The notes under the pieces: model-generated | Seen by the model: the letters and a program-made list of their open reading frames with translations, nothing else | Told to the model about the DNA's origin: nothing | Database searches by the model: none | Assembly: GCF_017901135.1 (NCBI RefSeq) | Contig: NZ_CP072801.1 | Location: forward strand, 1,054,001 to 1,118,000 | DNA: 64,000 nucleotides | Direction of reading: 5' to 3' | From: Thiothrix litoralis | GTDB taxonomy: Bacteria; Pseudomonadota; Gammaproteobacteria; Thiotrichales; Thiotrichaceae | Part shown: in pieces, positions 33,163 through 41,942 of the stretch | Layout: each line of letters starts with the position of its first letter | How positions within the stretch are numbered: the first letter of the stretch is position 1 | Translations under genes and position numbers: made by a program

Positions 33163-34268
33163 CTTTTCGTCCCCCACACCGCAAAAATCGGATCAGATAA
33201 CGCCGTTTCCCGGCTATGCGGATCGTCCGTTGGGCGTGGCAAACCCCGAACAGATTCCGTATGCAAGTCGCTGAATTGCGCAGTTTTCAGGAAATAATCC
33301 AACACCAGCCCCTGACGCTCGAAGGGGTGCATTTCCATCCACAAGCTGATGGCTTTGTTGGGGAACCAGCGGGTCGAAAACGCCATGATAACCTTGCCAC
33401 CTGTTTTGACCACCCGCGCCAACGCCTGCATGACCGCCAGCGGTTGGGTGAGGTATTCGATGGAAACACTGCAAATCACCGCATCAAAACTGGCATCAGC
33501 AAAGGGGAGTTGCGGGTTTAGGTTCAAGTCGTGTACTACCCGCTGTTGCAGACGTGGGTTGGCGGCTAATTCGGCCTGATTCATGCCCAGCCCAGTGACG
33601 TGCAGCTCATTCAACTCATCCGGTAAATGGGAAACATGGCTGCTCATCAGATCGAGGATTTTCATGCCCGGTTGTAACAGTCGCCCGTAGAGTGCCGTCA
33701 GTTGCGCCCGTGCGGTTTTATCCAGATGGTTGACCAGACGGGGGGTGTGGTAGAACTGGGTGTCATCACGCTCATCCGCCCGCTTGAAGGGGTAAGTGCC
33801 GTAAAAGTCAGGGCTGACACCGGGGTAGGGTGCTTGCATTCCGGCGCCATTGGCACAGAGCAGCGCAGCAATATCCGGCCATTGCGCCTCCTCATAGGGA
33901 GCGCTCAAGCTCAGGGCATAGGCTGCCAGCGGGTGATTGGTATCCACCGTCAGGGTGTCAGCCGTTGCACCAATCAAGCGGAACGGGCGGAAATCGTTGC
34001 GGGCGCAATCCAGCGCTTCCCACGCATAGCCTTGCGGGTAAAAGCGCCCGACCTTGGGGTCGATGTTCAGGTGGCGTTGCTTGCCGTTAAACTGGTGACG
34101 CGGAAAGCTGACTGGCGGCTGGTTTGTCTGCAAGGGTGCGCAGGCTTCACCGGGGGCGTAGGTGATGCTGTTGTGTTGGGCGCAATGCCCTGCCATAATT
34201 TTGTTGGAAAACAACAGGTCACGGTGGGTTGCTACCGTGCTGTGCCAATCGAGTGTGAATTTATCCAT
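33123..34268 (-). CDS. class I SAM-dependent methyltransferase
   Basis: This 381-residue protein has a C-terminal methyltransferase-11-type domain: GMKILDLMSSHVSHLP (motif I in a variant form, without GxGxG), HVTGLGMNQAELAANP, LPFADASFDAVICSVSIEYL and VVKTGGKVIMAFSTRWFP. The N-terminal 200 residues are a separate region without a motif I recognise. The substrate is unknown; the ASFDAVICSVSIEYLTQP stretch matches a group of small-molecule methyltransferases found in cyanobacteria and proteobacteria. It starts a few bases after the creD stop on the same strand (34272), so the two may be one unit. Confidence 0.85.
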   Translation of the reverse strand: MDKFTLDWHSTVATHRDLLFSNKIMAGHCAQHNSITYAPGEACAPLQTNQPPVSFPRHQFNGKQRHLNIDPKVGRFYPQGYAWEALDCARNDFRPFRLIGATADTLTVDTNHPLAAYALSLSAPYEEAQWPDIAALLCANGAGMQAPYPGVSPDFYGTYPFKRADERDDTQFYHTPRLVNHLDKTARAQLTALYGRLLQPGMKILDLMSSHVSHLPDELNELHVTGLGMNQAELAANPRLQQRVVHDLNLNPQLPFADASFDAVICSVSIEYLTQPLAVMQALARVVKTGGKVIMAFSTRWFPNKAISLWMEMHPFERQGLVLDYFLKTAQFSDLHTESVRGLPRPTDDPHSRETALSDPIFAVWGTKSYHTSADRYSAFN

Positions 34269-34271
34269 TGT

Positions 34272-35648
34272 TTAATCACTTTGTTTCAGGTGGCGCGTTG
34301 CGGTCATCATGATGAGCAGGGCGAGCAATAACAGGCCAACACCGACCAGCAGGGCGTAATCTTCCATTTGCAACAACAGGTACAGCAAGCCGTACAAGGT
34401 GGCGAGCAGCAGGAAAATGAGTACCGTGCGGCGACTATTGTGCAGGATTGCCCCCATGTAAAAGGTAATGCTGAGCACAGTGGTGGAGGCAGCGGCAAGG
34501 TAGGCATAGAGGAAGCCGATGTGTTCCGCCAAAGCCAGCAGGATCAGGTAAAACAGCGAGAGTGCTACCCCGACGATGCCGTATTGCAGCACATGCAGCC
34601 GCCGTTTCAGGCTGATTTCAAACGCGAGGAACACCACGAAGGTCAGGGTGATGAACAGCGCCCCGTATTTGACAGCGCGGGTAATGCGTGAATACAGCGA
34701 AACAGGCTCGTACAGGCTGACCCCGGCGGTGGCTTCGCGTAAATCGTAAGCCTTGTCCTGCTGATCTTCCAGCACCCAGTATTGTGGGTAACTGCGCACC
34801 AGATGCGGGATGTCCCATTCGGCATGGAAACCTTCCTCGCCCACTTCGTGTTTGTCCGGCAACAATTCACCCTGAAAGCTGGGGTGAGTCCAAGAGGATG
34901 TCATGCGGATGGTAGTGTTTTCACCCAGCGGTGCAAACAACAGCCCGTCGCTGCCGCGTAAACTCAGGGTCAGCTTGAATTCATTGTTGGGGTTGCTGTC
35001 GGCGTTGACGCTCAGCGGTACGTGGAAACCGGTGGGCAACAGTTTGCTGATGCCGGTGCCGGGTTGCAGGCCGGTGCGCCCGTCATTCCAGAAAAAGTTG
35101 GAGGCGGTATCAATGGCGCGGGTGTCATCCAGCCCGATGGCGATGAAGGCTTTGTTCCACAAGATACGGCGTTCGCCTTCGCCGGATTGCAGCACGGCGG
35201 CGTGGTTGAATTTACCGGTAAGGCTGACGTTGGCGGTGTAAACCAGTGCGTCATAAATGCCGCGTTGACGGTGTTCCTCTTTCAGGTCAGCGCGGATTTC
35301 AAGATTTTCTGGTAACAAAATGGCGGTGCGGTCGTTGTAAATGTCTTTGCTGACCACCCGATTTTCGCCATTTTCATCGGTGACGGTATCGACGTTGGTG
35401 AAATGCTCGACATATGGCACGACCAATACCGGGCCGGTTAAGGTCTGTTTTTTACCCCATGACGCGGCAATATTATGCAATGCTTCCTGATAATAGGTAT
35501 TGCGGTCGGTAACAACTTTTTCCGCCATGAGTAAGGGGATAAGCATCAGCAAACCCAGTAAAATGATCACAACGGTACGGAAGCCGAACGACTGCGACAA
35601 GCTGCGCATTCGGTAGTTTTGAAGAGGGGATGGGAGCTGCTCCGACAT
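34272..35648 (-). CDS. creD: inner-membrane protein CreD
   Basis: The protein has 458 residues from the ATG at 35648 (MSEQLPSPLQNYRM). One N-terminal membrane helix (VVIILLGLLMLIPLLMAEKV) is followed by a large periplasmic domain with GPVLVVPYVEH and FNHAAVLQSGEGERRILW, and about five C-terminal helices (from YGALFITLTFVVFLAFEI). These match E. coli CreD, also called colicin E2 tolerance protein Cet. CreD is induced by the CreBC system in enterics; no creBC is visible here. The start was moved from an upstream in-frame ATG at 35708 that adds an unconserved leader. Confidence 0.93.
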   Translation of the reverse strand: MSEQLPSPLQNYRMRSLSQSFGFRTVVIILLGLLMLIPLLMAEKVVTDRNTYYQEALHNIAASWGKKQTLTGPVLVVPYVEHFTNVDTVTDENGENRVVSKDIYNDRTAILLPENLEIRADLKEEHRQRGIYDALVYTANVSLTGKFNHAAVLQSGEGERRILWNKAFIAIGLDDTRAIDTASNFFWNDGRTGLQPGTGISKLLPTGFHVPLSVNADSNPNNEFKLTLSLRGSDGLLFAPLGENTTIRMTSSWTHPSFQGELLPDKHEVGEEGFHAEWDIPHLVRSYPQYWVLEDQQDKAYDLREATAGVSLYEPVSLYSRITRAVKYGALFITLTFVVFLAFEISLKRRLHVLQYGIVGVALSLFYLILLALAEHIGFLYAYLAAASTTVLSITFYMGAILHNSRRTVLIFLLLATLYGLLYLLLQMEDYALLVGVGLLLLALLIMMTATRHLKQSD

Positions 35649-35689
35649 GTTTGTTATCCTGATATTGACGGCGCAGATAATAGCATGAA

Positions 35690-35713
35690 ACGGGGTGTAG
35701 ACTGACACCCCGT
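35690..35713 (-). terminator. hairpin between creD and the SCP2-like gene
   Basis: A perfect 9-bp stem, ACGGGGTGT (35690-35698) and ACACCCCGT (35705-35713), with a 6-base loop and a partly paired outer GCATG/CATGC. It lies 12 bp beyond the stop of the minus-strand SCP2-like gene; only a short T-rich run follows, so it may be an attenuating rather than a strong terminator. Confidence 0.6.
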
Positions 35714-35724
35714 CATGCGAGTGT

Positions 35725-36255
35725 TTACTTGGCCTTACACTCGGTTTTGGTTCCGGCTACTTTGCCCGTGAGTTGCAGAAAGCCTTCAAACGGCCCCATG
35801 ACTTTCATGGCTTCCATTTTTGGCCCGTCGAATTTCAGTTTGCCGGATGCCATCGCACCCATTGCACCACAACCGAACTTGCCTTCGCCCATGCAAGTCC
35901 AGTCTGCATCAGTAGCGTGCATCAGGTAGTCGTAGCTAGCGTCCATTTTCTTGCCATCGGGAGCGCCACCGTAACTGCATGTGGCTTTGTCGCCTTGCAT
36001 AACAATGTTGAGCTGTACTTTGGTACTTTCACCACAATCGGTGCGGTACATTTGCACCAGTTTGTAGCCTCGTTTATTGTCGTTCTTAATCCAGGAATAG
36101 CCGTCAGCGTCCATCAGACCGCTGGTCAGATTGGCGTCTGCATTCCAAGCCGCGCAGGCTTGTTTTGCCCAAGCAGCATCCATGAATTCAACCGCATGGG
36201 CGGGTACGGATGCGATAAGCAACAGACTAGACACCAGTGTGATCTGTTTTAGCAT
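35725..36255 (-). CDS. secreted SCP2-like protein
   Basis: This is a 176-residue protein from the ATG at 36255, fixed by GAGGAGG eight bases upstream and a signal peptide (SSLLLIASVPAHA). The mature half ends with YDYLMHATDADWTCMGEGKF, MASGKLKFDGPKMEAMKVMG, a pattern like the SCP2 sterol-carrier fold. The four or more cysteines in the exported part could form disulfides. SCP2-like proteins bind lipids; no specific ligand can be proposed. It is monocistronic between a hairpin and the divergent prkA promoter region. Confidence 0.7.
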   Translation of the reverse strand: MLKQITLVSSLLLIASVPAHAVEFMDAAWAKQACAAWNADANLTSGLMDADGYSWIKNDNKRGYKLVQMYRTDCGESTKVQLNIVMQGDKATCSYGGAPDGKKMDASYDYLMHATDADWTCMGEGKFGCGAMGAMASGKLKFDGPKMEAMKVMGPFEGFLQLTGKVAGTKTECKAK

Positions 36256-36414
36256 GTAAAAAATCCTCCTCATTCTCATTTGTTTGAATTGCCAGCATTG
36301 AAAAGTGTAATAGTCATCATTGCAACACTTGACCATAAGGGTATAGCAGAGAATCCGTTGGTCTGCTAATTACACTTTTTCACTTATATTCAACACCGGT
36401 CAGCTTACAGTCAC

Positions 36415-36431
36415 TTGGCATTTGACTTGCA
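36415..36431 (+). promoter_or_regulatory. sigma-54 (-24/-12) promoter of prkA operon
   Basis: TTGGCATTTGACTTGCA: -24 element TTGGCA and -12 element TTGCA with the invariant GG (36417-36418) and GC (36429-36430) correctly spaced. Transcription should start near 36442, leaving a leader of about 80 bases before the prkA ATG. E. coli yeaGH is likewise sigma-54 dependent (NtrC). Confidence 0.8.
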
Positions 36432-36520
36432 AACTGTCACTATCAGATGAAGATAGTCATCTGGATATACAACCGCAGGGCAGTTACCTGCCCCCCGTAT
36501 TCACCATGAAGGGGTATAAT

Positions 36521-38446
36521 ATGAGTAGCATTTTCAATCACTATCAGTCTCGATACGAAGCCTTACAAGAAGAAGAATACTCGTTGCAGGAGTATCTGGA
36601 TATTTGCAAGCGCGACAATATGGCCTATGCCACCGCCGCTGAACGGCTGTTGTACGCCATCGGTGAAGCCGAGCTGGTCGATACGTCCCGCGACCCGCGC
36701 CTGAGCCGCATTTTTTCCAACAAAGTCATCCGCCGTTACCCGGCTTTTTCCGAATTCTATGGCATGGAAGAGTGCATTGAACAAATCGTGTCCTTCTTCC
36801 GTCATGCTGCGCAGGGTTTGGAAGAGAGTAAACAGGTTCTTTACCTGTTGGGGCCGGTGGGCGGTGGTAAATCTTCCCTCGCGGAACGCCTCAAAGCCTT
36901 GATTGAGAAAGCGCCCATTTACAGCATCAAAGGCTCGCCGATCAACGAATCCCCGCTGGGTTTGTTCACGGTGGAAGAAGATGGCGCGATTCTGGAAGAA
37001 GATTTCGGCATTCCTTCGCGTTACCTGAAAACCATTATGTCGCCTTGGGCAGTGAAGCGTTTGCACGAATTCGGCGGGGATATTACCAAGTTCAGAGTGG
37101 TGAAACGTTATCCTTCGCGCCTTAACCAGATTGCGGTTTCCAAGACCGAGCCGGGCGATGAAAACAATCAGGATATTTCGGCACTGGTGGGGAAAGTCGA
37201 TATCCGCAAGCTGGAAGATTACCCGCAGAACGACACGGATGCTTACAGCTATTCCGGCGGTTTGTGCTTGTCAAATCAGGGCTTGATGGAATTCGTGGAA
37301 ATGTTCAAAGCACCCATCAAGGTGCTGCACCCATTGTTGACCGCCACGCAGGAGGGCAACTTCAATGGCACGGAAAGCATTGGGGCTATCCCGTTCAGCG
37401 GGGTGATTCTGGCGCATTCCAACGAATCTGAATGGCAGACGTTCAAAAACAACCGCAATAACGAAGCCTTCATTGACCGTGTGTCGATCGTGAAAGTGCC
37501 GTATTGCCTGCGTGTGACCGAAGAAATCAAGATTTACGACAAGCTGCTATTCAACAGTTCCCTGGCTGCATCGCCGTGTGCGCCGGATACGCTGAAGATG
37601 TTGGCGCAGTTCATTATTCTGTCGCGCCTGAAAGAGCCGGAAAATTCCAGCCTATTTTCCAAAATGCGTATTTACGACGGTGAAAACCTCAAGGATATTG
37701 ATCCCAAGGCCAAGACCATCCAGGAATATCAGGATGCCGGTGGCGTAGACGAGGGCATGAATGGCCTTTCCACCCGCTTCGCCTTCAAGATTTTGTCGAA
37801 AGTGTTCAACTACGATGCCACCGAAATCGCGGCTGACCCGGTGCATCTGATGTACGTGCTGGAACGCCAGATCGAGAAGGAGCAATTCCAGCGCGAACTG
37901 CAAGACCGTTACATCCGCTTTATCAAGGAATACCTTGCGCCGCGTTATGTGGATTTCATCGGCAAGGAAATCCAGACGGCTTACCTCGAATCGTATTCCG
38001 AATATGGTCAGAATCTGTTCGACCGTTACGTGACTTACGCGGATTTCTGGATTCAGGATCAGGAATTCCGTGACCCTGAAACCGGCGAATTCCTCGATCG
38101 TTCATCGCTCAATGCTGATCTGGAAAAAATCGAGAAACCGGCCGGTATCAGCAATCCCAAAGATTTCCGTAACGAGATTGTCAACTTCGTACTGCGGGCG
38201 CGTGCCAATAATGGTGGGCGTAATCCAGCGTGGACGAGTTACGAAAAGCTGCGCCGCGTCATCGAGATGAAAATGTTCTCCAGCACCGAAGACTTGCTGC
38301 CGGTCATTTCCTACGGGGCAAAATCCACGGCAGATGAACAGCGCAAACACAACAACTTCGTGGAGCGCATGATGAAACGTGGTTACACCGAAAAGCAGGT
38401 ACGTTTGCTGGCTGAATGGTACTTGCGGGTACGCAAGTCGCAGTAA
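36521..38446 (+). CDS. prkA: PrkA-family serine protein kinase / AAA protein
   Basis: The protein has 641 residues from the ATG at 36521, preceded by AAGGGG. The N-terminal AAA module has [16 protein letters not shown] near residue 110 and [22 protein letters not shown]. The C-terminal PrkA domain has [21 protein letters not shown] and [14 protein letters not shown]. coli YeaG, the orthologue, is linked to stress survival and nitrogen starvation. The gene heads the conserved prkA-yeaH-spoVR operon, which follows within tens of bases. The sigma-54 promoter upstream indicates control by an enhancer-binding activator. Confidence 0.96.
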   Translation: MSSIFNHYQSRYEALQEEEYSLQEYLDICKRDNMAYATAAERLLYAIGEAELVDTSRDPRLSRIFSNKVIRRYPAFSEFYGMEECIEQIVSFFRHAAQGLEESKQVLYLLGPVGGGKSSLAERLKALIEKAPIYSIKGSPINESPLGLFTVEEDGAILEEDFGIPSRYLKTIMSPWAVKRLHEFGGDITKFRVVKRYPSRLNQIAVSKTEPGDENNQDISALVGKVDIRKLEDYPQNDTDAYSYSGGLCLSNQGLMEFVEMFKAPIKVLHPLLTATQEGNFNGTESIGAIPFSGVILAHSNESEWQTFKNNRNNEAFIDRVSIVKVPYCLRVTEEIKIYDKLLFNSSLAASPCAPDTLKMLAQFIILSRLKEPENSSLFSKMRIYDGENLKDIDPKAKTIQEYQDAGGVDEGMNGLSTRFAFKILSKVFNYDATEIAADPVHLMYVLERQIEKEQFQRELQDRYIRFIKEYLAPRYVDFIGKEIQTAYLESYSEYGQNLFDRYVTYADFWIQDQEFRDPETGEFLDRSSLNADLEKIEKPAGISNPKDFRNEIVNFVLRARANNGGRNPAWTSYEKLRRVIEMKMFSSTEDLLPVISYGAKSTADEQRKHNNFVERMMKRGYTEKQVRLLAEWYLRVRKSQ

Positions 38447-38472
38447 TCGGTAACAACCATAAGGAGTGCCGT

Positions 38473-39762
38473 ATGGCCTATATCGTTGACCGTCGACTGA
38501 ACAGCAAAAACAAGAGTCTGGTGAATCGGGAACGCTTCCTCAAACGTTACCAGAAACAGATTCGCCGGGCGGTATCGGATGCTGTCAGCCGCCGCAACAT
38601 CACGGATATGGAGCAGGGGGAGAGTATTACGATCCCCAAACGCGACATTTCCGAACCTGTGTTCCGTCATGGTGAAGGCGGTAAGCGTAGCATTGTGCAT
38701 ACTGGCAACAAGGAATTTGTCGAAGGCGACCGTATCCAGCGTCCACCCGGTGGTGCGGGTGGTGGTCGTGGTTCCGGGCAAGCTTCCGCCGATGGCGAGG
38801 GCATGGAAGACTTCGTGTTCCAGATCTCGCAGGAGGAATTCCTCGAATACCTGTTTGAAGATTTGGCCTTGCCCAATATGGTCAAGCGCCAGTTATTGAG
38901 TACGGATTCCTTTGACTATCACCGTGCGGGTGTTAGCGAAGTCGGTAATCCGGCGCAAATCAATATTGTGCGTTCGATGCGCAGTGCCCAAGGCCGCCGC
39001 ATTGCCTTGCGTGGTAAGGAACGCCGTCGTCGCCGCGAAGTGTTGGCAGCACTCGAAGCGCTGGAGCAGGCAGGTGACAGCCCGGAAACGGAAGCCCAAC
39101 GCTCGCTGCTAAAAGCTGAGTTGACCCACCTGAATGTGAAGATTCACGCGATTCCGTGGCTGGACGATTTCGACCTCAAGTACAACCTCAAAGTGAAAGT
39201 CCCGAAGCCGTCGCCAAAAGCGGTGATGTTTTGCGTGATGGACGTATCGGGTTCCATGACACAGGATATAAAAGACACCGCCAAACGGTTCTTTTTCCTG
39301 CTGTATTTGTTCTTGAAAAAGAACTACGAGAAGATTGAGGTGGTGTTTATCCGTCATCATACCCAAGCGCAGGAAGTGGATGAGAACACCTTCTTCTACG
39401 CCCGTGAAACCGGCGGAACGGTGGTGTCCAGCGCTTTGAACTTGATGGGCGACATCATTGAAGAGCGTTACTCCCCCAGCCAGTGGAATATCTACGTGGC
39501 GCAAGCCTCGGACGGTGACAATTGGCATGAAGATAACCAGCGCTGCCATGATGCCCTGATCAGCAATATTCTGCCCTTTGTGCAGTATTACACCTATATC
39601 GAAATTGGCGACCGTGATCCGCAAGGCTTGTGGCATCTGTATGAGCATTTGCAACGGGACTTTATGGATCGTTTTGCTATCCAGCGGGTGCGCAATAATG
39701 CGGAAATCTACCCGGTATTCCGTGAATTGTTTAAACGCCACACGGGTGAGGAGCTTGACTGA
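38473..39762 (+). CDS. yeaH: YeaH/DUF444 protein with von Willebrand A-like domain
   Basis: The protein has 429 residues from the ATG at 38473, preceded by AAGGAG. An Arg-rich N-terminal region and a Gly-rich linker ([10 protein letters not shown]) precede a VWA-like domain with the metal-binding DVSGSMT motif near 256, followed by [20 protein letters not shown]. YeaH accompanies PrkA and SpoVR-type proteins in many bacteria; the three proteins are thought to act together in stress adaptation, but the mechanism is unclear. The stop and the spoVR start overlap (39762). Confidence 0.95.
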   Translation: MAYIVDRRLNSKNKSLVNRERFLKRYQKQIRRAVSDAVSRRNITDMEQGESITIPKRDISEPVFRHGEGGKRSIVHTGNKEFVEGDRIQRPPGGAGGGRGSGQASADGEGMEDFVFQISQEEFLEYLFEDLALPNMVKRQLLSTDSFDYHRAGVSEVGNPAQINIVRSMRSAQGRRIALRGKERRRRREVLAALEALEQAGDSPETEAQRSLLKAELTHLNVKIHAIPWLDDFDLKYNLKVKVPKPSPKAVMFCVMDVSGSMTQDIKDTAKRFFFLLYLFLKKNYEKIEVVFIRHHTQAQEVDENTFFYARETGGTVVSSALNLMGDIIEERYSPSQWNIYVAQASDGDNWHEDNQRCHDALISNILPFVQYYTYIEIGDRDPQGLWHLYEHLQRDFMDRFAIQRVRNNAEIYPVFRELFKRHTGEELD

Positions 39763-41303
39763 TGACTGAGCATAATCCTGAAAAAGATTACCCTGAAAAA
39801 CACTATATTTCGACCAGTTCGGAATGGACGTTTGCCACCATCGAAGCTTATGAGCGCGAGATTGCCCGCATTGCCCGCGACAAGTTCAAGCTGGATACCT
39901 ACCCAAACCAGATTGAAATGATCCGCTCTGACCAGATGATGGATGCTTATGCGTCCATCGGGATGCCAGTGTTTTACAATCACTGGTCGTATGGCAAACA
40001 CTTCGTCGACACTGAACAGAAGTACAGTCGGGGGCGCATGGGGTTGGCGTATGAAATCGTCATCAATTCAAACCCTTGCATTGCCTATTTGATGGAAGAA
40101 AATACCATGACGATGCAAGCGCTGGTGATTGCGCACGCGTGTTATGGGCATAACTCGTTCTTCAAAGGCAACTACCTGTTCCGAACTTGGACGGATGCCG
40201 AGGCCATCATTGATTACCTGATGTTTGCCAAGAAATACATCAGCCAGTGTGAGGAGCGTTACGGGGTAGAGCAGGTCGAGTTGTTGCTGGATTCTTGCCA
40301 TGCCTTGATGAATTACGGGGTCGACCGTTATAAGCGTCCCGCCCCGATTTCAGCAGCGGAAGAACAAAACCGCCAGCAGGAACGTGAGCTGTATATTCAG
40401 CAACACATCAACGATTTGTGGCGCACTTTGCCGCACCGTGGACGTGAGCGCGAAGAAGAAAAGGCTGTTCGCCATTTTCCTGAAGATCCACAGGAAAACC
40501 TGCTGTATTTCATCGAAAAAAATTCGCCTTCACTGGACATTTGGCAGCGTGAAATCATCCGCATCGTGCGTAAGGTAGCGCAATATTTTTACCCGCAACG
40601 CCAGACGCAGGTAATGAACGAAGGGTGGGCGACGTTTTGGCATTACACCATCCTCAATGAGATGTACGACGAAGGGCTAGTGAACGAAGGCTTCATGATG
40701 GAGTTCCTCACTTCCCATACCAATGTGGTGATGCAACCCGGTTTTGATAGCCCGTATTACAGTGGCATTAACCCTTATGCCTTGGGTTTTGCGATGATGA
40801 CTGACATCCGCCGTATTTGCGAAAACCCAACGGAGGAAGATAAGCACTGGTTCCCGGATATGGCGGGGAGTGATTGGTTGACCACGCTGGATCATGTGAT
40901 GCGCAATTATCGCGATGAGAGCTTCATCCTGCAATTTATGTCACCGAAAATTATCCGGGATTTCCACTTTTTCGCGCTGGAAGACGATGACCGCAAAAAC
41001 ACCATCGACGTGACCGCGATCCACAATGATGAAGGTTATCGGCGGGTACGGGAAACCTTGTCCATGCAATACAACCTGAGCCAGCAAGAGCCGGACATTC
41101 AAATTTTCAAGGTGAATCTGCGCGGCGACCGTTCCCTGACCTTGCAGCATGTGCTGAATGAACGCCGCCCGCTGAATGGCGAGGTGAATGAAATGCTGCG
41201 CCACGTTTATCGGCTGTGGGGTTACGACGTACACCTGCATTCGGTGGAACCCGATGGGCGCACCGTGCGCAGTTACCATTTGGTGGGTGAGCACCAGAAC
41301 TGA
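39762..41303 (+). CDS. SpoVR-family protein (YcgB)
   Basis: This is a 513-residue protein. SpoVR family features are IEMIRSDQMMDAYASIGMPV, HWSYGKHFVDTEQKY, the His-rich VIAHACYGHNSFFKGNYLF, MNEGWATFWHYTILNEMYDE and the C-terminal VRSYHL. Named from Bacillus cortex synthesis, the family is common in non-sporing proteobacteria as ycgB. It is the third gene of the prkA operon and needs no sporulation. The His/Glu pattern hints at metal binding. It ends near the convergent regulator gene (24 bp gap). Confidence 0.95.
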   Translation: MTEHNPEKDYPEKHYISTSSEWTFATIEAYEREIARIARDKFKLDTYPNQIEMIRSDQMMDAYASIGMPVFYNHWSYGKHFVDTEQKYSRGRMGLAYEIVINSNPCIAYLMEENTMTMQALVIAHACYGHNSFFKGNYLFRTWTDAEAIIDYLMFAKKYISQCEERYGVEQVELLLDSCHALMNYGVDRYKRPAPISAAEEQNRQQERELYIQQHINDLWRTLPHRGREREEEKAVRHFPEDPQENLLYFIEKNSPSLDIWQREIIRIVRKVAQYFYPQRQTQVMNEGWATFWHYTILNEMYDEGLVNEGFMMEFLTSHTNVVMQPGFDSPYYSGINPYALGFAMMTDIRRICENPTEEDKHWFPDMAGSDWLTTLDHVMRNYRDESFILQFMSPKIIRDFHFFALEDDDRKNTIDVTAIHNDEGYRRVRETLSMQYNLSQQEPDIQIFKVNLRGDRSLTLQHVLNERRPLNGEVNEMLRHVYRLWGYDVHLHSVEPDGRTVRSYHLVGEHQN

Positions 41304-41327
41304 TTCCACCCATACGGCTGCCAGCGT

Positions 41328-41942
41328 TTACTCGTTGCTGGTAGCTTCCCGCGCCATGTTCACCAGTTCGATGAGGGAGGTGGCGTGCATTTTATCCATC
41401 ATGTGGCTGCGGTGAAACTCGACGGTTTTGATGCTAACGCCGAGTTTGCTGGCAATTTCCTTGTTGGAATGGTTGTCGATCACCAGTTCCATCACTTCGC
41501 GTTCGCGTTCGGTCAGATTGGCAATACGCGCCTGAATCATGGTCAGGCGGATGCGGGATTGCTGGTTGTCATTGTCCAGTGCCAAGGCTTCATGCACGTA
41601 GTCGAGCAGCACCTGGTCTTCAAAAGGCTTTTCCAGAAAATACATTGCACCCGCCTGCATTGCCCGCACGGCCATGGGAATGTCGCCGTGCCCGGTGATG
41701 AAAATAATCGGTAGCGAGTATTTTTGCTTGGTGAGGAACTGCTGTAATTGCAAGCCGCTCATACCCGGCATCCGCACGTCCAGAATCAGGCAGCCCACCA
41801 TGTGCATGGTGTAAAACTTCAGGAAATCCTCGGCAGAGCCAAAAGTGGCGACCCTCAAACGCATCGACTCCAATAACCAGCGCAATGAATCGCGCACAGC
41901 AGGGTCGTCATCAACAATGAAAACGGTTGGTTGATAATTCAT
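41328..41942 (-). CDS. FixJ-type response regulator (LuxR HTH)
   Basis: The 204-residue protein has a receiver domain with Asp11-13 and phospho-acceptor Asp55 (LILDVRMPGMSG) and EKPFED, plus a C-terminal LuxR helix-turn-helix (LTEREREVMELVIDNHSNKE, KTVEFHRSHMMDKM). It is the closest in type to FixJ/TtrR/NodW regulators. Its start overlaps the end of the large CheB-CheR-kinase gene by four bases (41939-41942), so the kinase is very likely its partner. No DNA target is known. Confidence 0.94.
   Translation of the reverse strand: MNYQPTVFIVDDDPAVRDSLRWLLESMRLRVATFGSAEDFLKFYTMHMVGCLILDVRMPGMSGLQLQQFLTKQKYSLPIIFITGHGDIPMAVRAMQAGAMYFLEKPFEDQVLLDYVHEALALDNDNQQSRIRLTMIQARIANLTEREREVMELVIDNHSNKEIASKLGVSIKTVEFHRSHMMDKMHATSLIELVNMAREATSNE

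Noticed and set aside
36521-41303. Sporulation locus suggested by SpoVR and PrkA names
   Set aside because: These families are common in non-sporing gammaproteobacteria as yeaG-yeaH-ycgB; nothing else in the window is sporulation-specific.
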